Shown here in pieces: positions 31,498 to 40,485 of a DNA stretch of 48,222 bases. The notes under the pieces are model-generated. The model did no database searches, was not told the DNA's origin, and was given only the letters and a program-made list of their open reading frames with translations. How positions within the stretch are numbered: position 1 is the first letter of the stretch; each line of letters begins with the position of its first letter. The translations under genes were made by a program, and so were the position numbers. This stretch comes from an uncultured Prevotella sp. (GTDB lineage: Bacteria > Bacteroidota > Bacteroidia > Bacteroidales > Bacteroidaceae), in the NCBI GenBank assembly GCA_900540885.1, contig UQHJ01000011.1:1-48222 (forward strand), read 5' to 3'.

Positions 31498-34088
31498 ATG
31501 AAAAAATTTATTTCATTACTGGTGGCACTGCTCACATTTAGCGCCACAAGTGTTTGGGCCGATGGCACTACCACAAGCAAGGTGATAAGCGTGTCCACAA
31601 CAGCCACCCCTGCCAACGAAATTCCTATCGGGGGGGGTATTTCTTAGTTAAAGTAGCCACAAAGGGAACAACTGGCTATGCCTATTACTACGGAAACTCC
31701 GCCATCACTGCCAGCGGTGCACAGATATTCCGTGTAAACCAACACAATGTACAAACCGACACTATTGGCTCTGGTGGGAGCTTGGCTTACGTGTGGTACG
31801 TAAGTCCGTCGGCCGATAAATCAATGCTCTGCCTACAGAACGCGGGCAATGGTGCCTACTTACCCTTGCAGTCGGACCGCGAGCGCTACAACATGAAAGA
31901 AATCAAGACCCTTGCCAACGCATCGGCCTTTTATTATTCACAAACTTATAGTAAAGGTGTACTGCTTTACCAAACCAACAATAAGGTAAATGGTCTTCCA
32001 CTTTACATACATTGTAATAACGAACCTAACAATGATAATAATGGTTTCACAATGAGCTATTGGGAAGGAGCTAACATTGCAGATGAAAATGGTTCACCCT
32101 GCTTCTTTACTTTCTACCCCGTTACACTTGCTGAGGACGTAACCACTGCTGCTACACCTGCTGTTCCATATGGGGTGAAGCAGCAAGTGGATGGTGTGGA
32201 TACGGGTGTAAAGACTGAGAGTGCGAATGTTGCACTTATTGGTTCAAATGTTACAATCACGAATCCTTGGACCTTATATTCTAACTTTTATGATGCCCCC
32301 GAGCAAACTCGCACCATTACCCTTAAAGCCGATGAAGAGCCTACGGTAAATTTCACCACCAACAGCACCACATTGCCCTTTAATTTTGGCACATACTACA
32401 AACTCAAAATTCGTAATGGGGAGAAATTTGTGATGGCTTATGACAATGTGGCCAATGACAATACATCGGTTCCGAGCAACGATTTTGTTACCAATAATAT
32501 TCAGAGTGCTTGGTGCTTTGAAAAGACTGGTGTAGGTGTTAAAATGCGTAACGCTAATGGCAAATACATCACCGTTACCAATCCTAGTGGGGATGACCAG
32601 ACTACACAAGCCACACTGACTGATGCAGGCACTACTTTCTACCTAAAAGGTAAACCATCTAATGCTACCACCTCTGATGGTTTCTCTTTACAGCTCACCA
32701 GTGAATCTTACCTTGGCGACCACAAAAACAACACCTTGGGCATTTGGCGCAAAAATAATGGTGATGCTTCAAAAGATGGCGGATCAAGTTTTACTATAGT
32801 CAGCACTGTGGTAGCTGATGATGCAAAGACTGCACTCAGAACACGTCTCAGCACGCTTACACAGCCTACATCGCTCAGTGACAATATATTGCGCGTAGCT
32901 ACCACTGAGCAAATAGCACAAGCTCAAACTGCTTTGCAAAGTGCAACTACATTCGCAGATATTAAAGCCGCTTACGACCTCGCTTTTAACGTACAGCCCG
33001 ACGAAAATGCCTTTTATCGCATAAAGGGCATGGGAGGCTACGCTGCAGTTTACCCATCGAGTGAAGATATTCCTGTGGGTACTGATGGTACACTATTAAG
33101 TGCTTGGAATGCAGAGCATAACGTAAACCGCGTAATAGAGCGTAAAACAGCCAATGACAAACTCGTACCGCAGCTTTGGCGCTTTGTAAGTAACGGAGAT
33201 GGAACTTACAAAATAAAGAATGCCAATAACAATTGTAATTGGGCCAACGCTACAAGCAACATTGATATGCCTACTAATACGAATGGAGGTGGTAACTATC
33301 GTTTTTCAGTGTTGCCCACTAATAGCCAGACACATGAAGGCAATATGTTTGCAAGTAACGATGGCGTATCAACCTTTCAACTCTTATTAGACAACCACAC
33401 TATCAATGCTGCCGGAGGCCACGACGGCACCAAACTTGGCATTTACGACAACCACGATGAGGATGGAGGCAATTATTGGCAATTTGAAAAAGTTACTGAA
33501 ATTCCTGTAACCATTAGTGCTGCCAAGTATACCACCGTGGGCTTCCCCTTCAATACACGTGTAACCACAGAGGGGGTGAAAGTGTTCTATGCTAAAAAGG
33601 CCGAAAATGGTTGGGTGTCGCTCACTGAGGTCGAGAATAAGGTTATCCCTGCTAACCAAGGTGCCATCCTTTATAACGAGACAGGTGCCACCACGGCTAC
33701 CCTTACCATCACTACTGATGAGGTAAGCAGTTATGAAGGCAACAAACTCACCGCCACAGCAGCTAAGCGCGTGGGCTTTGCCACACTTAGCACTTATGGC
33801 TTGGGTGTGAGCAAAACCTCTGGCGATGTTTGTTTTATGAAAAACGAATCAACCGATGTTCCTGCTAACAAGGCTTACCTCCTTGCCTCTAACTATTCTG
33901 AAGCACAAGGTGGTGCGCAGGAACTGCGCTTTGCATTCGATGGTAACATCGTGTCTGGCATTGAAAACACACTCACTCCCGTTGACGTGAAGAAGGGTGT
34001 TTTCTACGACCTTAACGGACGCCGTGTGCTGTATCCCACTCACGGAATCTTTATTAATGCCAACGGACAGAAAGTGTTCTTGAAATAA
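31498..34088 (+). CDS. Large secreted protein, out of frame at a poly-G tract
   Basis: ATG 31498 opens a clear signal peptide ('MKKFISLLVALLTFSATSVWA') and continues to 'ANEIPIGG', then a run of eight G (31630-31637) throws the frame into a stop at 31646. The remaining 820 residues are open in the next frame, starting 'YFLVKVATKGTTGYAYY'. With six or nine G the two parts join to about 863 residues. The body is rich in N, T and S and has repeated 'FYLKG', 'FYRIKGMGG' and 'YWQFEK' segments, and it ends 'GVFYDLNGRRV...GIFINANGQKVFLK', resembling C-terminal regions of Prevotella exported proteins. Function is unknown. It is either phase-variable or a sequencing error in the G run. Confidence 0.75.
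31630..31637 (+). repeat. Poly-G tract (8 G) at the frameshift
   Basis: This homopolymer lies between signal peptide and mature region; its length decides the frame. Nine or six G would give the full protein. Confidence 0.8.
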
Positions 34089-34131
34089 CCCATACATGGG
34101 AACGTATAAAGAAATTAAACACGAATAAATA

Positions 34132-34329
34132 ATGAAAAAAACATATATAGTGCCCTGTTCCATAGCCATAAATTTTGTAACAGAGGGAATGATGGCACAA
34201 AGTTTGGGCGTATCAAGTGATGAGACCATGACTTCAGGTGATTTCCTTTCAAACAAGCGCCAAAATGGTCCTTGGAATGATAAGACATCGTCAAACCCAA
34301 GTGGGCCTTGGGCTAACATGAACGAGTAA
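34132..34329 (+). CDS. Small 65-residue protein of a Bacteroidales orphan type
   Basis: The peptide starts 'MKKTYIVPCSIAINFVTEGMMAQSLGV' and ends with two related segments 'NGPWND' and 'SGPWAN'. The MKKxYxxP start, followed by a hydrophobic stretch and a hydrophilic tryptophan-bearing tail, is a pattern I associate with short uncharacterised Bacteroidales proteins. It follows the secreted-protein gene by 43 nt and is followed by a strong terminator, so the two are probably co-transcribed. Function is unknown. Confidence 0.7.
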   Translation: MKKTYIVPCSIAINFVTEGMMAQSLGVSSDETMTSGDFLSNKRQNGPWNDKTSSNPSGPWANMNE

Positions 34330-34393
34330 ACACATTTTGGCGTACTCCATAAGATGTAATATGCGCCAAATGTAACATAATTTATCATGCAAC

Positions 34394-34458
34394 TCCGCAA
34401 CTGAATGATTGCTTCTCACTGCGTTTTTGAGAATTAGTCATTTAGTTGCGGATTTTTT
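34394..34458 (+). terminator. Rho-independent terminator
   Basis: Arms TCCGCAACT and AGTTGCGGA, with further pairing inside, are followed by TTTTTT. It ends the secreted-protein/small-protein transcript. Confidence 0.88.
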
Positions 34459-34905
34459 CATGTAATGCAGTCGGTTTATAATGCCTATTGACAAATAACG
34501 CGAGTTCGCTATAAAGGCATACATTCAAAACGCTCCAATAGTAACCAAAAGTATCACGATAATAAACAAGAGTCTTACTTACTGAAGTTTGATTATTCTC
34601 CACGGCTACGCTGTCGAAAAAACATTAACGAACATGGCGCACCATAGCCCACAAAGAAAACATTGGCGATCATGAATGGCTAATTGGCGTCATTAACGTT
34701 TACCCTCCTCCCGCGCGAAGCACAAATATCCCCGCAAGAAGTCCACAGAACCTATCAAAAATGCGCAAGTTATTCTTAATCGTTCCGATGTCCCCCCGAA
34801 ATTTTATCTGTCTGCGTCTTGGATTTTAATGAATAAAAAGGGGAGTTTGTGTATAAATTATGTGGTTTTGTCGTTGAATTTGGCTAGGCAGATCGTTTTG
34901 TAACT
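34459..34905. other. Intergenic region without recognised genes
   Basis: About 450 bp between the terminator and the capsule-locus promoter. I see no convincing gene. A fragment TTACTGAAGTTT (34580-34591) resembles the end of the dispersed palindrome family. Confidence 0.6.
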
Positions 34906-34913
34906 GGTTTTTT

Positions 34914-34921
34914 TAACTTTG
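34914..34921 (+). promoter_or_regulatory. Putative promoter -7 box of the polysaccharide locus
   Basis: TAACTTTG fits the -7 consensus. The TTTTG upstream is at a short spacing of 13 nt, so the -33 match is poor. It would give a leader of about 330 nt before the upxY remnant, as expected for loci controlled by UpxY-type antitermination. Confidence 0.45.
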
Positions 34922-35251
34922 CACGTGAAAGAGTGTTCTTGAATGTGAAATACAGAAAGAACGCTGTTTGGGCTGTAGCCATGCTGCACGCACCTGATTA
35001 TCTGCTTCTGCCTAGAACAGATTTTGGCAGGTTCATCGGTTGTCCCACGTGGCCCGATGAATCAGCGCCCCCTTTCTTCGTTGGAGAGGGGAATATTGCT
35101 CTCTCATTTGTCATCGGCGTTACTCCCGATGCGCTCCCTAAGGCTGAATATGGTTTTTGACGTACCCAAATTCAGATAAGGGGTGTCCACCCGTTGTATC
35201 CTTTGTCCATCAAACAAAACGGGAAAAGTCATCTTTTTCTTTTATCCTTGC

Positions 35252-35777
35252 ATGGAACAGTATCTTTAGTCGCATCTTGACCGCCCCCATCCCCACTGGT
35301 ATGTGCTCCGCACGACCTACGGAAGGGAGAAGCGGGCGTATGACTATAGGGTGGTTCTAAAAATTCTGTTTTTAGAGTTCTGCTATTCTGAAATGTGATT
35401 TGTACGCTCTCGAAAGTGTCTTTTTGAAAGTTTGTTCGGTCACATAGCCCGCTATGCTCCCTCACAAACTTTCAAAAATACACTTCCGATAGCGCACAAA
35501 TCCCTATTTCAGAATTATTAGAACCACCCTATATGGTGGCCCATGGAGTGAAGGCTTATTCCCCCACCATCCGAACGACAAAAACCATCAAGGGACAAAG
35601 CGTGACGATCGAGGAGTCGTGGGGCGCGTGGCGCGATTCATGGGACAGCAGCGTGTGGCGATCTACCTTGAGGGGTTGCTCACGATGACGACGGCCTACG
35701 TGCCGAATGATTTTCTCGAACCGTTTGACGACCCTGCTGCCGAGACTCCTCTGCCGGCTTGCAGCAGCAACCGATAA
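35252..35777 (+). pseudogene. upxY: Decayed UpxY-type (NusG-like) transcription antiterminator, split by a MITE
   Basis: The start of a NusG N-terminal domain is readable as 'WYVLRTTYGREKRAYDY' (35297 on), continuing after the MITE as 'MVAHGVKAYSPTIRTTKTIK', and the KOW end as 'GRVARFMGQQRVAIYLEGLL' to 'TAYVPNDFLEPF' with stop at 35777. Three lesions are seen: an amber codon at codon 6 (35267-35269), the 181-bp MITE after codon 32, and loss of the middle of the protein with a frame change near 35616-35624. Removing the MITE and one TATA copy restores the local frame exactly. It lies 22 nt before the Wza-like gene, where upxY belongs. Confidence 0.8.
35349..35529. mobile_element. 181-bp MITE-like element, copy 2, inside upxY
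   Basis: The sequence is identical to the copy at 27772-27952 and flanked by a 4-bp duplication TATA (35345-35348 and 35530-35533). The apex of its hairpin is CATAGCCCGCTATG. Confidence 0.88.
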
Positions 35778-35799
35778 AACACATAAACGACTTAGAAGA

Positions 35800-36648
35800 A
35801 TGAATCTGAAGACAATAAGAACCACCTTTCGCCTAGGTGTCCTACTCGGCACCGTCTGCCTGTGGGCGACCTCCTGTTCCACGCCGAATAACGTGGCCTA
35901 TTTCCAAGATGCGGAGCAGCTCAGCGGCATGGCTTTGCAGGCTGAGCAGCAGTTGCGCTTGCGACCGGAGGACAAGGTGAACATCGTCGTGAACAGTTCC
36001 AATCCGATGCTCGAAAGCCAGTTCACCCTCTCGGCAGCGAATGCGGCTTCCACGCTGGGAGCCAGCGTGAAACCGCAGACGACGGCCTCGTCGACCACTT
36101 CGGGCACGCGTCAGATGGTGGCCTATACTGTCGACGAACAGGGGACGATTGATTTCCCGGTGCTCGGGCGAATCTCCGTGGGCGGAAAGACGCGGCGCGA
36201 AGTGGCTGACTACATCCAGCGCCGACTCATCGCGCGCGAGCTGGTGAGCGACCCAATTGTCACGGTTGAATATGTCAACATGGGCGTCAACGTGCTCGGT
36301 GAGGTGAACCATGCGGGCCGTATCAATGTCACGAAGGACCATTTCACGCTGGTCGATGCTCTGGCGGCTGCCGGTGACCTGACGATCAATGGTGACCGAC
36401 AGAATGTGCTTGTGGCGCGGCAGGTGGACGGTGTCAACGAGACGTACTGCGTCGATTTGACTCGCATGCAGACGGTGCTTCAGTCACCGGCCTACTATCT
36501 GCAGCAGAACGACCTCGTCTACGTTTCGCCCACGGACAAGCGTAAACGGGAGGCCAAAGCGACGGGCAACACGTTCAACACGCCTTCGGTGTGGATTTCC
36601 ATTGCGTCGCTGATTGCCACGATAACTACTGCTTTAATTCTCAAATAA
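35800..36648 (+). CDS. Polysaccharide export lipoprotein (Wza-like)
   Basis: This is the outer-membrane export component. A lipoprotein signal ('LGVLLGTVCLWATSC', C26) is followed by the poly-export domain ('LRPEDKVNIVVNSSNP' ... 'DEQGTIDFPVLGRISVGGKT'), a SLBB domain ('VNVLGEVNHAGRINVTKDHFTLVDALAAAGDL') and a C-terminal hydrophobic segment ('WISIASLIATITTALI'), the arrangement found in Bacteroidales Wza homologues. ATG 35800 is chosen because it opens the signal peptide and has a purine-rich stretch before it. The gene directly precedes the Wzc-like kinase, its usual partner. Confidence 0.92.
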   Translation: MNLKTIRTTFRLGVLLGTVCLWATSCSTPNNVAYFQDAEQLSGMALQAEQQLRLRPEDKVNIVVNSSNPMLESQFTLSAANAASTLGASVKPQTTASSTTSGTRQMVAYTVDEQGTIDFPVLGRISVGGKTRREVADYIQRRLIARELVSDPIVTVEYVNMGVNVLGEVNHAGRINVTKDHFTLVDALAAAGDLTINGDRQNVLVARQVDGVNETYCVDLTRMQTVLQSPAYYLQQNDLVYVSPTDKRKREAKATGNTFNTPSVWISIASLIATITTALILK

Positions 36649-36666
36649 ATCTCTTCCGAAACTCTG

Positions 36667-38784
36667 ATGGATGACCAAAAGACGGTCCGCAAAACACTGG
36701 CGGACGAATATATAACCCTCCCTGACCTGTGGAACCTCTGTCTGGCGCGCTGGAATTGGTTTGTGCTGTCGCTCCTTGTCTGCGTGGGAGTGGCCTGCTA
36801 CTATCTGATGAAGGCTCCCAAGATGTACACCCGCGAAGTTGCGGTGCTCGTGAAACAGGAGGTGCAGGGCAAGAATTCCAATGCGAAATCAGATGACAAT
36901 GACTTCAACAACCTCGCCCTGATCACGCAAAACACAAACGTGGCCAATGTGGAGCGGCAGTTCAAGTCGCTTGAGGTGCTGATGGAAGTGGCGCGCCGTG
37001 AGATGAACGCCAAGACCTACGAGGAGGCGCTGCGCAAAGCAGAAAGTATCCAGGGACGCCTGACGACAAAGCTGGAAAGTGACAAATCGACCATCGTCAG
37101 TATCACTTTTTCCGCCACGTCACCCGACATGGCGGAGCGCGTGCTCAACGGCATTGTGACGGTCTACAACCAGAAGTGGATTGACGACAAGAGGCAGATG
37201 GCCGCCAGCACGTCGCGCTTCATCGAGGAACGCCTGAGGCTGATTGAACAGGAGCTCAACAGCGTGGACGACAGTATCTCGAAATTCAAGACGCGCCATA
37301 AGATCACCGACCTCTCCTCCGTCAGCGACATCTATCTGCAACAGCAGAGCCAGTCGGACGCCGAGATCCTGCGCCTGACGAGCCAGCGCTCCATGGCGCA
37401 ATATGTGCTCGACATTCTCAAAAATCGCGCCTCGCGCTATCAGTTGCTGCCCACGAACTCGGGCATCGGGAATGCCATGGTGGAGGCGCAGATCAACCAG
37501 TACAACAGCATGCTGCTCGCGCTGAAGAACAACATGCTGGGCACATCGGCCCAGAATCCGCTTATCCTCAAGCAGGAGGCGGAGATTGACGAGGTGCGAC
37601 GCAATATTCTCGCGACCATTGAGAATCAGATCAACACGTTTGACATCCAGCTCAATGCCCTGCGCGGCTACAACGGAGAGGCCAGCTCGAAAATCAGTTC
37701 GAACCCGACGCAGGCCAAACATCTCGTCAGCGTCGAGCGTGATCAGAAGGTGAAGGAAAGCCTCTATCTCTATCTGTTGCAGAAGAAGGAGGAGAATCAG
37801 ATTAGCATGACCTATTCGTCGGTCATCACGCAGATGATTGACATGCCGCATGGCAGCGACAAGCCTTCGTCGCCCAATTCGAAACTGACACTCTTCGCAG
37901 CGGTGCTTTTCGCGCTGATTGTGCCCGTGGCGTTGATTTTCACCCGTGAATGTCTGGACAACACGGTGCGCTCGAAGTCGGACATCGAGCATCGTACGTC
38001 GCTCTCACTCGTGGGGGATATCCCCTTCTGTGCGCTTGAGCGGAAGCGGTGTTTCCCCCAGCTCGACAAGTGGCTGCGAAGAAAGAAGAAAAAGAAGAAG
38101 ATTTGCCGCCTCGTCGTGGAACACGGCAAGCAGGACATCGTCAACGAAGCGTTTCGCTATTTGCGTTCGAACCTGGAGTTCATGACGTCGCATCATGGAG
38201 AGAAGAACGTGTATATCGTCACGTCCGACTATATGAACTCGGGCAAGACCTTCGTGTCAACCAATCTGGCGTTGGCCTTGGCCATTTCGGGCAAGCGCGT
38301 GCTCTATATCGACGGGGACTTGCGCCATGCCACGGCCACCCACGTTTTCCACGCCCATGGGAAGGGCCTTGCCGACTATCTGGCCGAACTGGAGGACGAC
38401 GTGACGAAACTCATCTTCCATCTCGACGGTTATCCCACGCTGGACATCCTCCCTGTGGGCACCATTCCGCCCAACCCGACGGAACTGCTCGCCGGAGAGC
38501 GTCTGCCCCAGCTGCTGGCTGAGCAGCGCCCGAACTATGACTTCATCCTCATCGACTGTCCGCCGTCTGACACGCTGGCCGATACGGGACTGATTGAGCG
38601 CCATGCTGACCGCACGCTCTTCGTCATCCGTGCACGGGAAAGTGCGCGGAGAAGTGTGGAGAAACTGGATATCAATGCGCATAACGGTAAGTATAAGCAT
38701 GTGTCGATTGTGCTCAACGCCTCCATGCAGGGCGGGCACTATGGCTATCATTATGGCTACCATTATGGCTATCACAACTCGTAA
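36667..38784 (+). CDS. Wzc-like chain-length determinant / tyrosine autokinase
   Basis: The inner-membrane protein controls polymer length and export. A Wzz domain with membrane segments at about 31-48 and 405-425 encloses a long coiled-coil periplasmic part. The cytoplasmic BY-kinase has Walker A 'SDYMNSGKTFVS', Walker A' 'VLYIDGDLRHA' and Walker B 'FILIDCPPSD'. The C-terminus is a tyrosine cluster ('GHYGYHYGYHYGYHN', seven tyrosines) encoded by three 12-bp repeats; these are the expected autophosphorylation sites. It lies between wza-like and wzx-like genes with minimal spacing. Confidence 0.93.
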   Translation: MDDQKTVRKTLADEYITLPDLWNLCLARWNWFVLSLLVCVGVACYYLMKAPKMYTREVAVLVKQEVQGKNSNAKSDDNDFNNLALITQNTNVANVERQFKSLEVLMEVARREMNAKTYEEALRKAESIQGRLTTKLESDKSTIVSITFSATSPDMAERVLNGIVTVYNQKWIDDKRQMAASTSRFIEERLRLIEQELNSVDDSISKFKTRHKITDLSSVSDIYLQQQSQSDAEILRLTSQRSMAQYVLDILKNRASRYQLLPTNSGIGNAMVEAQINQYNSMLLALKNNMLGTSAQNPLILKQEAEIDEVRRNILATIENQINTFDIQLNALRGYNGEASSKISSNPTQAKHLVSVERDQKVKESLYLYLLQKKEENQISMTYSSVITQMIDMPHGSDKPSSPNSKLTLFAAVLFALIVPVALIFTRECLDNTVRSKSDIEHRTSLSLVGDIPFCALERKRCFPQLDKWLRRKKKKKKICRLVVEHGKQDIVNEAFRYLRSNLEFMTSHHGEKNVYIVTSDYMNSGKTFVSTNLALALAISGKRVLYIDGDLRHATATHVFHAHGKGLADYLAELEDDVTKLIFHLDGYPTLDILPVGTIPPNPTELLAGERLPQLLAEQRPNYDFILIDCPPSDTLADTGLIERHADRTLFVIRARESARRSVEKLDINAHNGKYKHVSIVLNASMQGGHYGYHYGYHYGYHNS
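38740..38775 (+). repeat. Three 12-bp tandem repeats in the tyrosine tail
   Basis: The unit TATGGCTA[tc]CA[tc] encodes Y-G-Y-H. Gain or loss of a unit keeps the frame and changes the tyrosine number by two. Confidence 0.7.
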
Positions 38785-40314
38785 ATGGAAAATGCGAACA
38801 AACGCATAGCGAAAAACACCCTCTTCATGTACGTAAGGTTGCTCACCACGATGGTGGTGGGGCTCTACGTGTCGCGCTTGGCGCTGGAGATACTGGGTGT
38901 TTCGGACTATGGACTCTTTGCTGTAGTGGGAGGCGTGCTGGCTCTGTTCACCTTCATCAGCAATTCCCTTTCGAGCGCCACGTCGCGCTTCTTCAATACG
39001 GAGATGGGCAAGGAGGGCGGCGACGTCAATGCGTCGTTCAACATCAATCTCCTGCTCCATCTCTGTCTGGCCCTCATCATCTTTGTGTTGGCCGAAACGG
39101 TGGGATTGTGGTATGTCAACCATCGGCTCAACGTGGCGCAAGGGAAAATGCCCGATGCGCTTTTTGTCTATCACATCAGTATGCTCACGGCCTGCCTGGG
39201 CATCGTCAACGGGCCTTATCAGAGCCTCTTTGCGGCCCATGAACGGTTTCGCTTCATGGCTGTGCTTGACATCGTCAATTCGCTGGTGCGCCTGGGCTGC
39301 ATTCTGATGCTATGCCTCTATGAAGGCAGCTATGCTCTGCGCATCTACAGCGTGATCTTCTCCCTGACAACGGTGAACACGTTCGTTGTCTATCACTACG
39401 TGGCCCACCGCCGCTGGCCCGCCATCATCCGACGCCGCTTCATCAGAGGCTGGCCGCGCTATCGGGAGGTGCTGGGGTTCGGTGGATGGAACGTGCTGGC
39501 GACGCTGGCCTATATGGTGCGCTCGTCGGGTAGCGACTTGCTGCTCAACAGCTTCTTCGGTACGGCGATGAACGGTGCATTTGCCATCAGCCGCACGGTG
39601 AATCAGAGTATCATGTCGTTCACGGGAAGTTTCGACAGTGCTTCGGCTCCGCAGATTATTCAGTCTTATGCTGCAGGAGACAACGGGCGCTGCACTTACC
39701 TCTGCAACAAGATTGGGCGCATCAACATTCTGATGTTTGAACTGATCTGTTTCCCGTTGCTTATCGAACTCGATTTCGTCATGCAACTCTGGTTAGGGAA
39801 GGTGCCCGAAGGGGCGTATATGCTGACGTTGCTCAACGTGTTGGTGGGCGGAATGTCGCTCACCTGCGGCGGAATCTTCAATCTCATCAACGCCACGGGG
39901 CGCATCCGATGGTTCAAACTCAACACGAGCGTGTGCTTCATCGCGTGCATTCCCATTGGCTATGTCCTCTTCCGCGAGGGTTATCCGGCCTATAGCATTC
40001 TGGTGCTGTTCCTCGTGGCCGACGTCGTGCAGCGTGGGGTGCAGCTCTATCTGATGCACCGTCTGCTGGGATTCGATGCCGGGCTGTATGCCCGCGAAGC
40101 CTATGGGCGTCCGTTGGTGATTGCCCTGATGGCGGGGGTAGGGTCCTATCTCCACTCGCTGATGGGCGTCGAGAGCGTGGCGGGAAAGCTGGCTTCGATC
40201 ATCGTTTGTGCAGCGCTGACGGTGGGACTGATTTACGCTATCGGCCTGACGCACGACGAACGGCAGGCTTTGAAGCGCTTCGTGGGGAACGCCAGGAAAC
40301 GGCTGCATGGATAA
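38785..40314 (+). CDS. Wzx-like oligosaccharide flippase
   Basis: A 509-residue polytopic membrane protein with about 12-14 hydrophobic segments and the polysaccharide-transporter N-terminus ('IAKNTLFMYVRLLTTMVVGLYVSRLALEILGVSDYGLFAVVGGV'). It should flip lipid-linked repeat units to the periplasm for polymerisation. The ATG immediately follows the Wzc stop codon. GC content is high like the neighbouring genes. No frameshift was seen. Confidence 0.92.
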   Translation: MENANKRIAKNTLFMYVRLLTTMVVGLYVSRLALEILGVSDYGLFAVVGGVLALFTFISNSLSSATSRFFNTEMGKEGGDVNASFNINLLLHLCLALIIFVLAETVGLWYVNHRLNVAQGKMPDALFVYHISMLTACLGIVNGPYQSLFAAHERFRFMAVLDIVNSLVRLGCILMLCLYEGSYALRIYSVIFSLTTVNTFVVYHYVAHRRWPAIIRRRFIRGWPRYREVLGFGGWNVLATLAYMVRSSGSDLLLNSFFGTAMNGAFAISRTVNQSIMSFTGSFDSASAPQIIQSYAAGDNGRCTYLCNKIGRINILMFELICFPLLIELDFVMQLWLGKVPEGAYMLTLLNVLVGGMSLTCGGIFNLINATGRIRWFKLNTSVCFIACIPIGYVLFREGYPAYSILVLFLVADVVQRGVQLYLMHRLLGFDAGLYAREAYGRPLVIALMAGVGSYLHSLMGVESVAGKLASIIVCAALTVGLIYAIGLTHDERQALKRFVGNARKRLHG

Positions 40315-40423
40315 AGGAGACCTGCCGTAAGAATCCGGTCGCCCATTTGGGGGTGATGCCAACCATGGGAAGCGCGGTGGGGAATATATTCTTAAACGAA
40401 GAACCCACTCCTTATATATATAT

Positions 40424-40472
40424 ACTCAAGTTTCGGATTTAGCAAGGGCGGGCTGAATCCGAAACTTCAGTT
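40424..40472. repeat. Dispersed intergenic palindrome, copy C
   Basis: Arms ACTCAAGTTTCGGATT and AATCCGAAACTTCAGT surround TAGCAAGGGCGGGCTG. It lies 13 nt before the AT-richer glycosyltransferase gene and may act as a terminator or mark the edge of an insertion. Confidence 0.8.
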
Positions 40473-40485
40473 AATAAGTAAATAA

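Noticed and set aside
34933..35360. Two open frames of about 70 codons in the leader of the capsule locus
   Set aside because: They show no domain or signal, and the second overlaps the upxY remnant in a different frame.
37120..39240. Long minus-strand open frames opposite wzc and wzx, and similar ones at 44808-45605
   Set aside because: They are shadows caused by high GC in third codon positions of real plus-strand genes.
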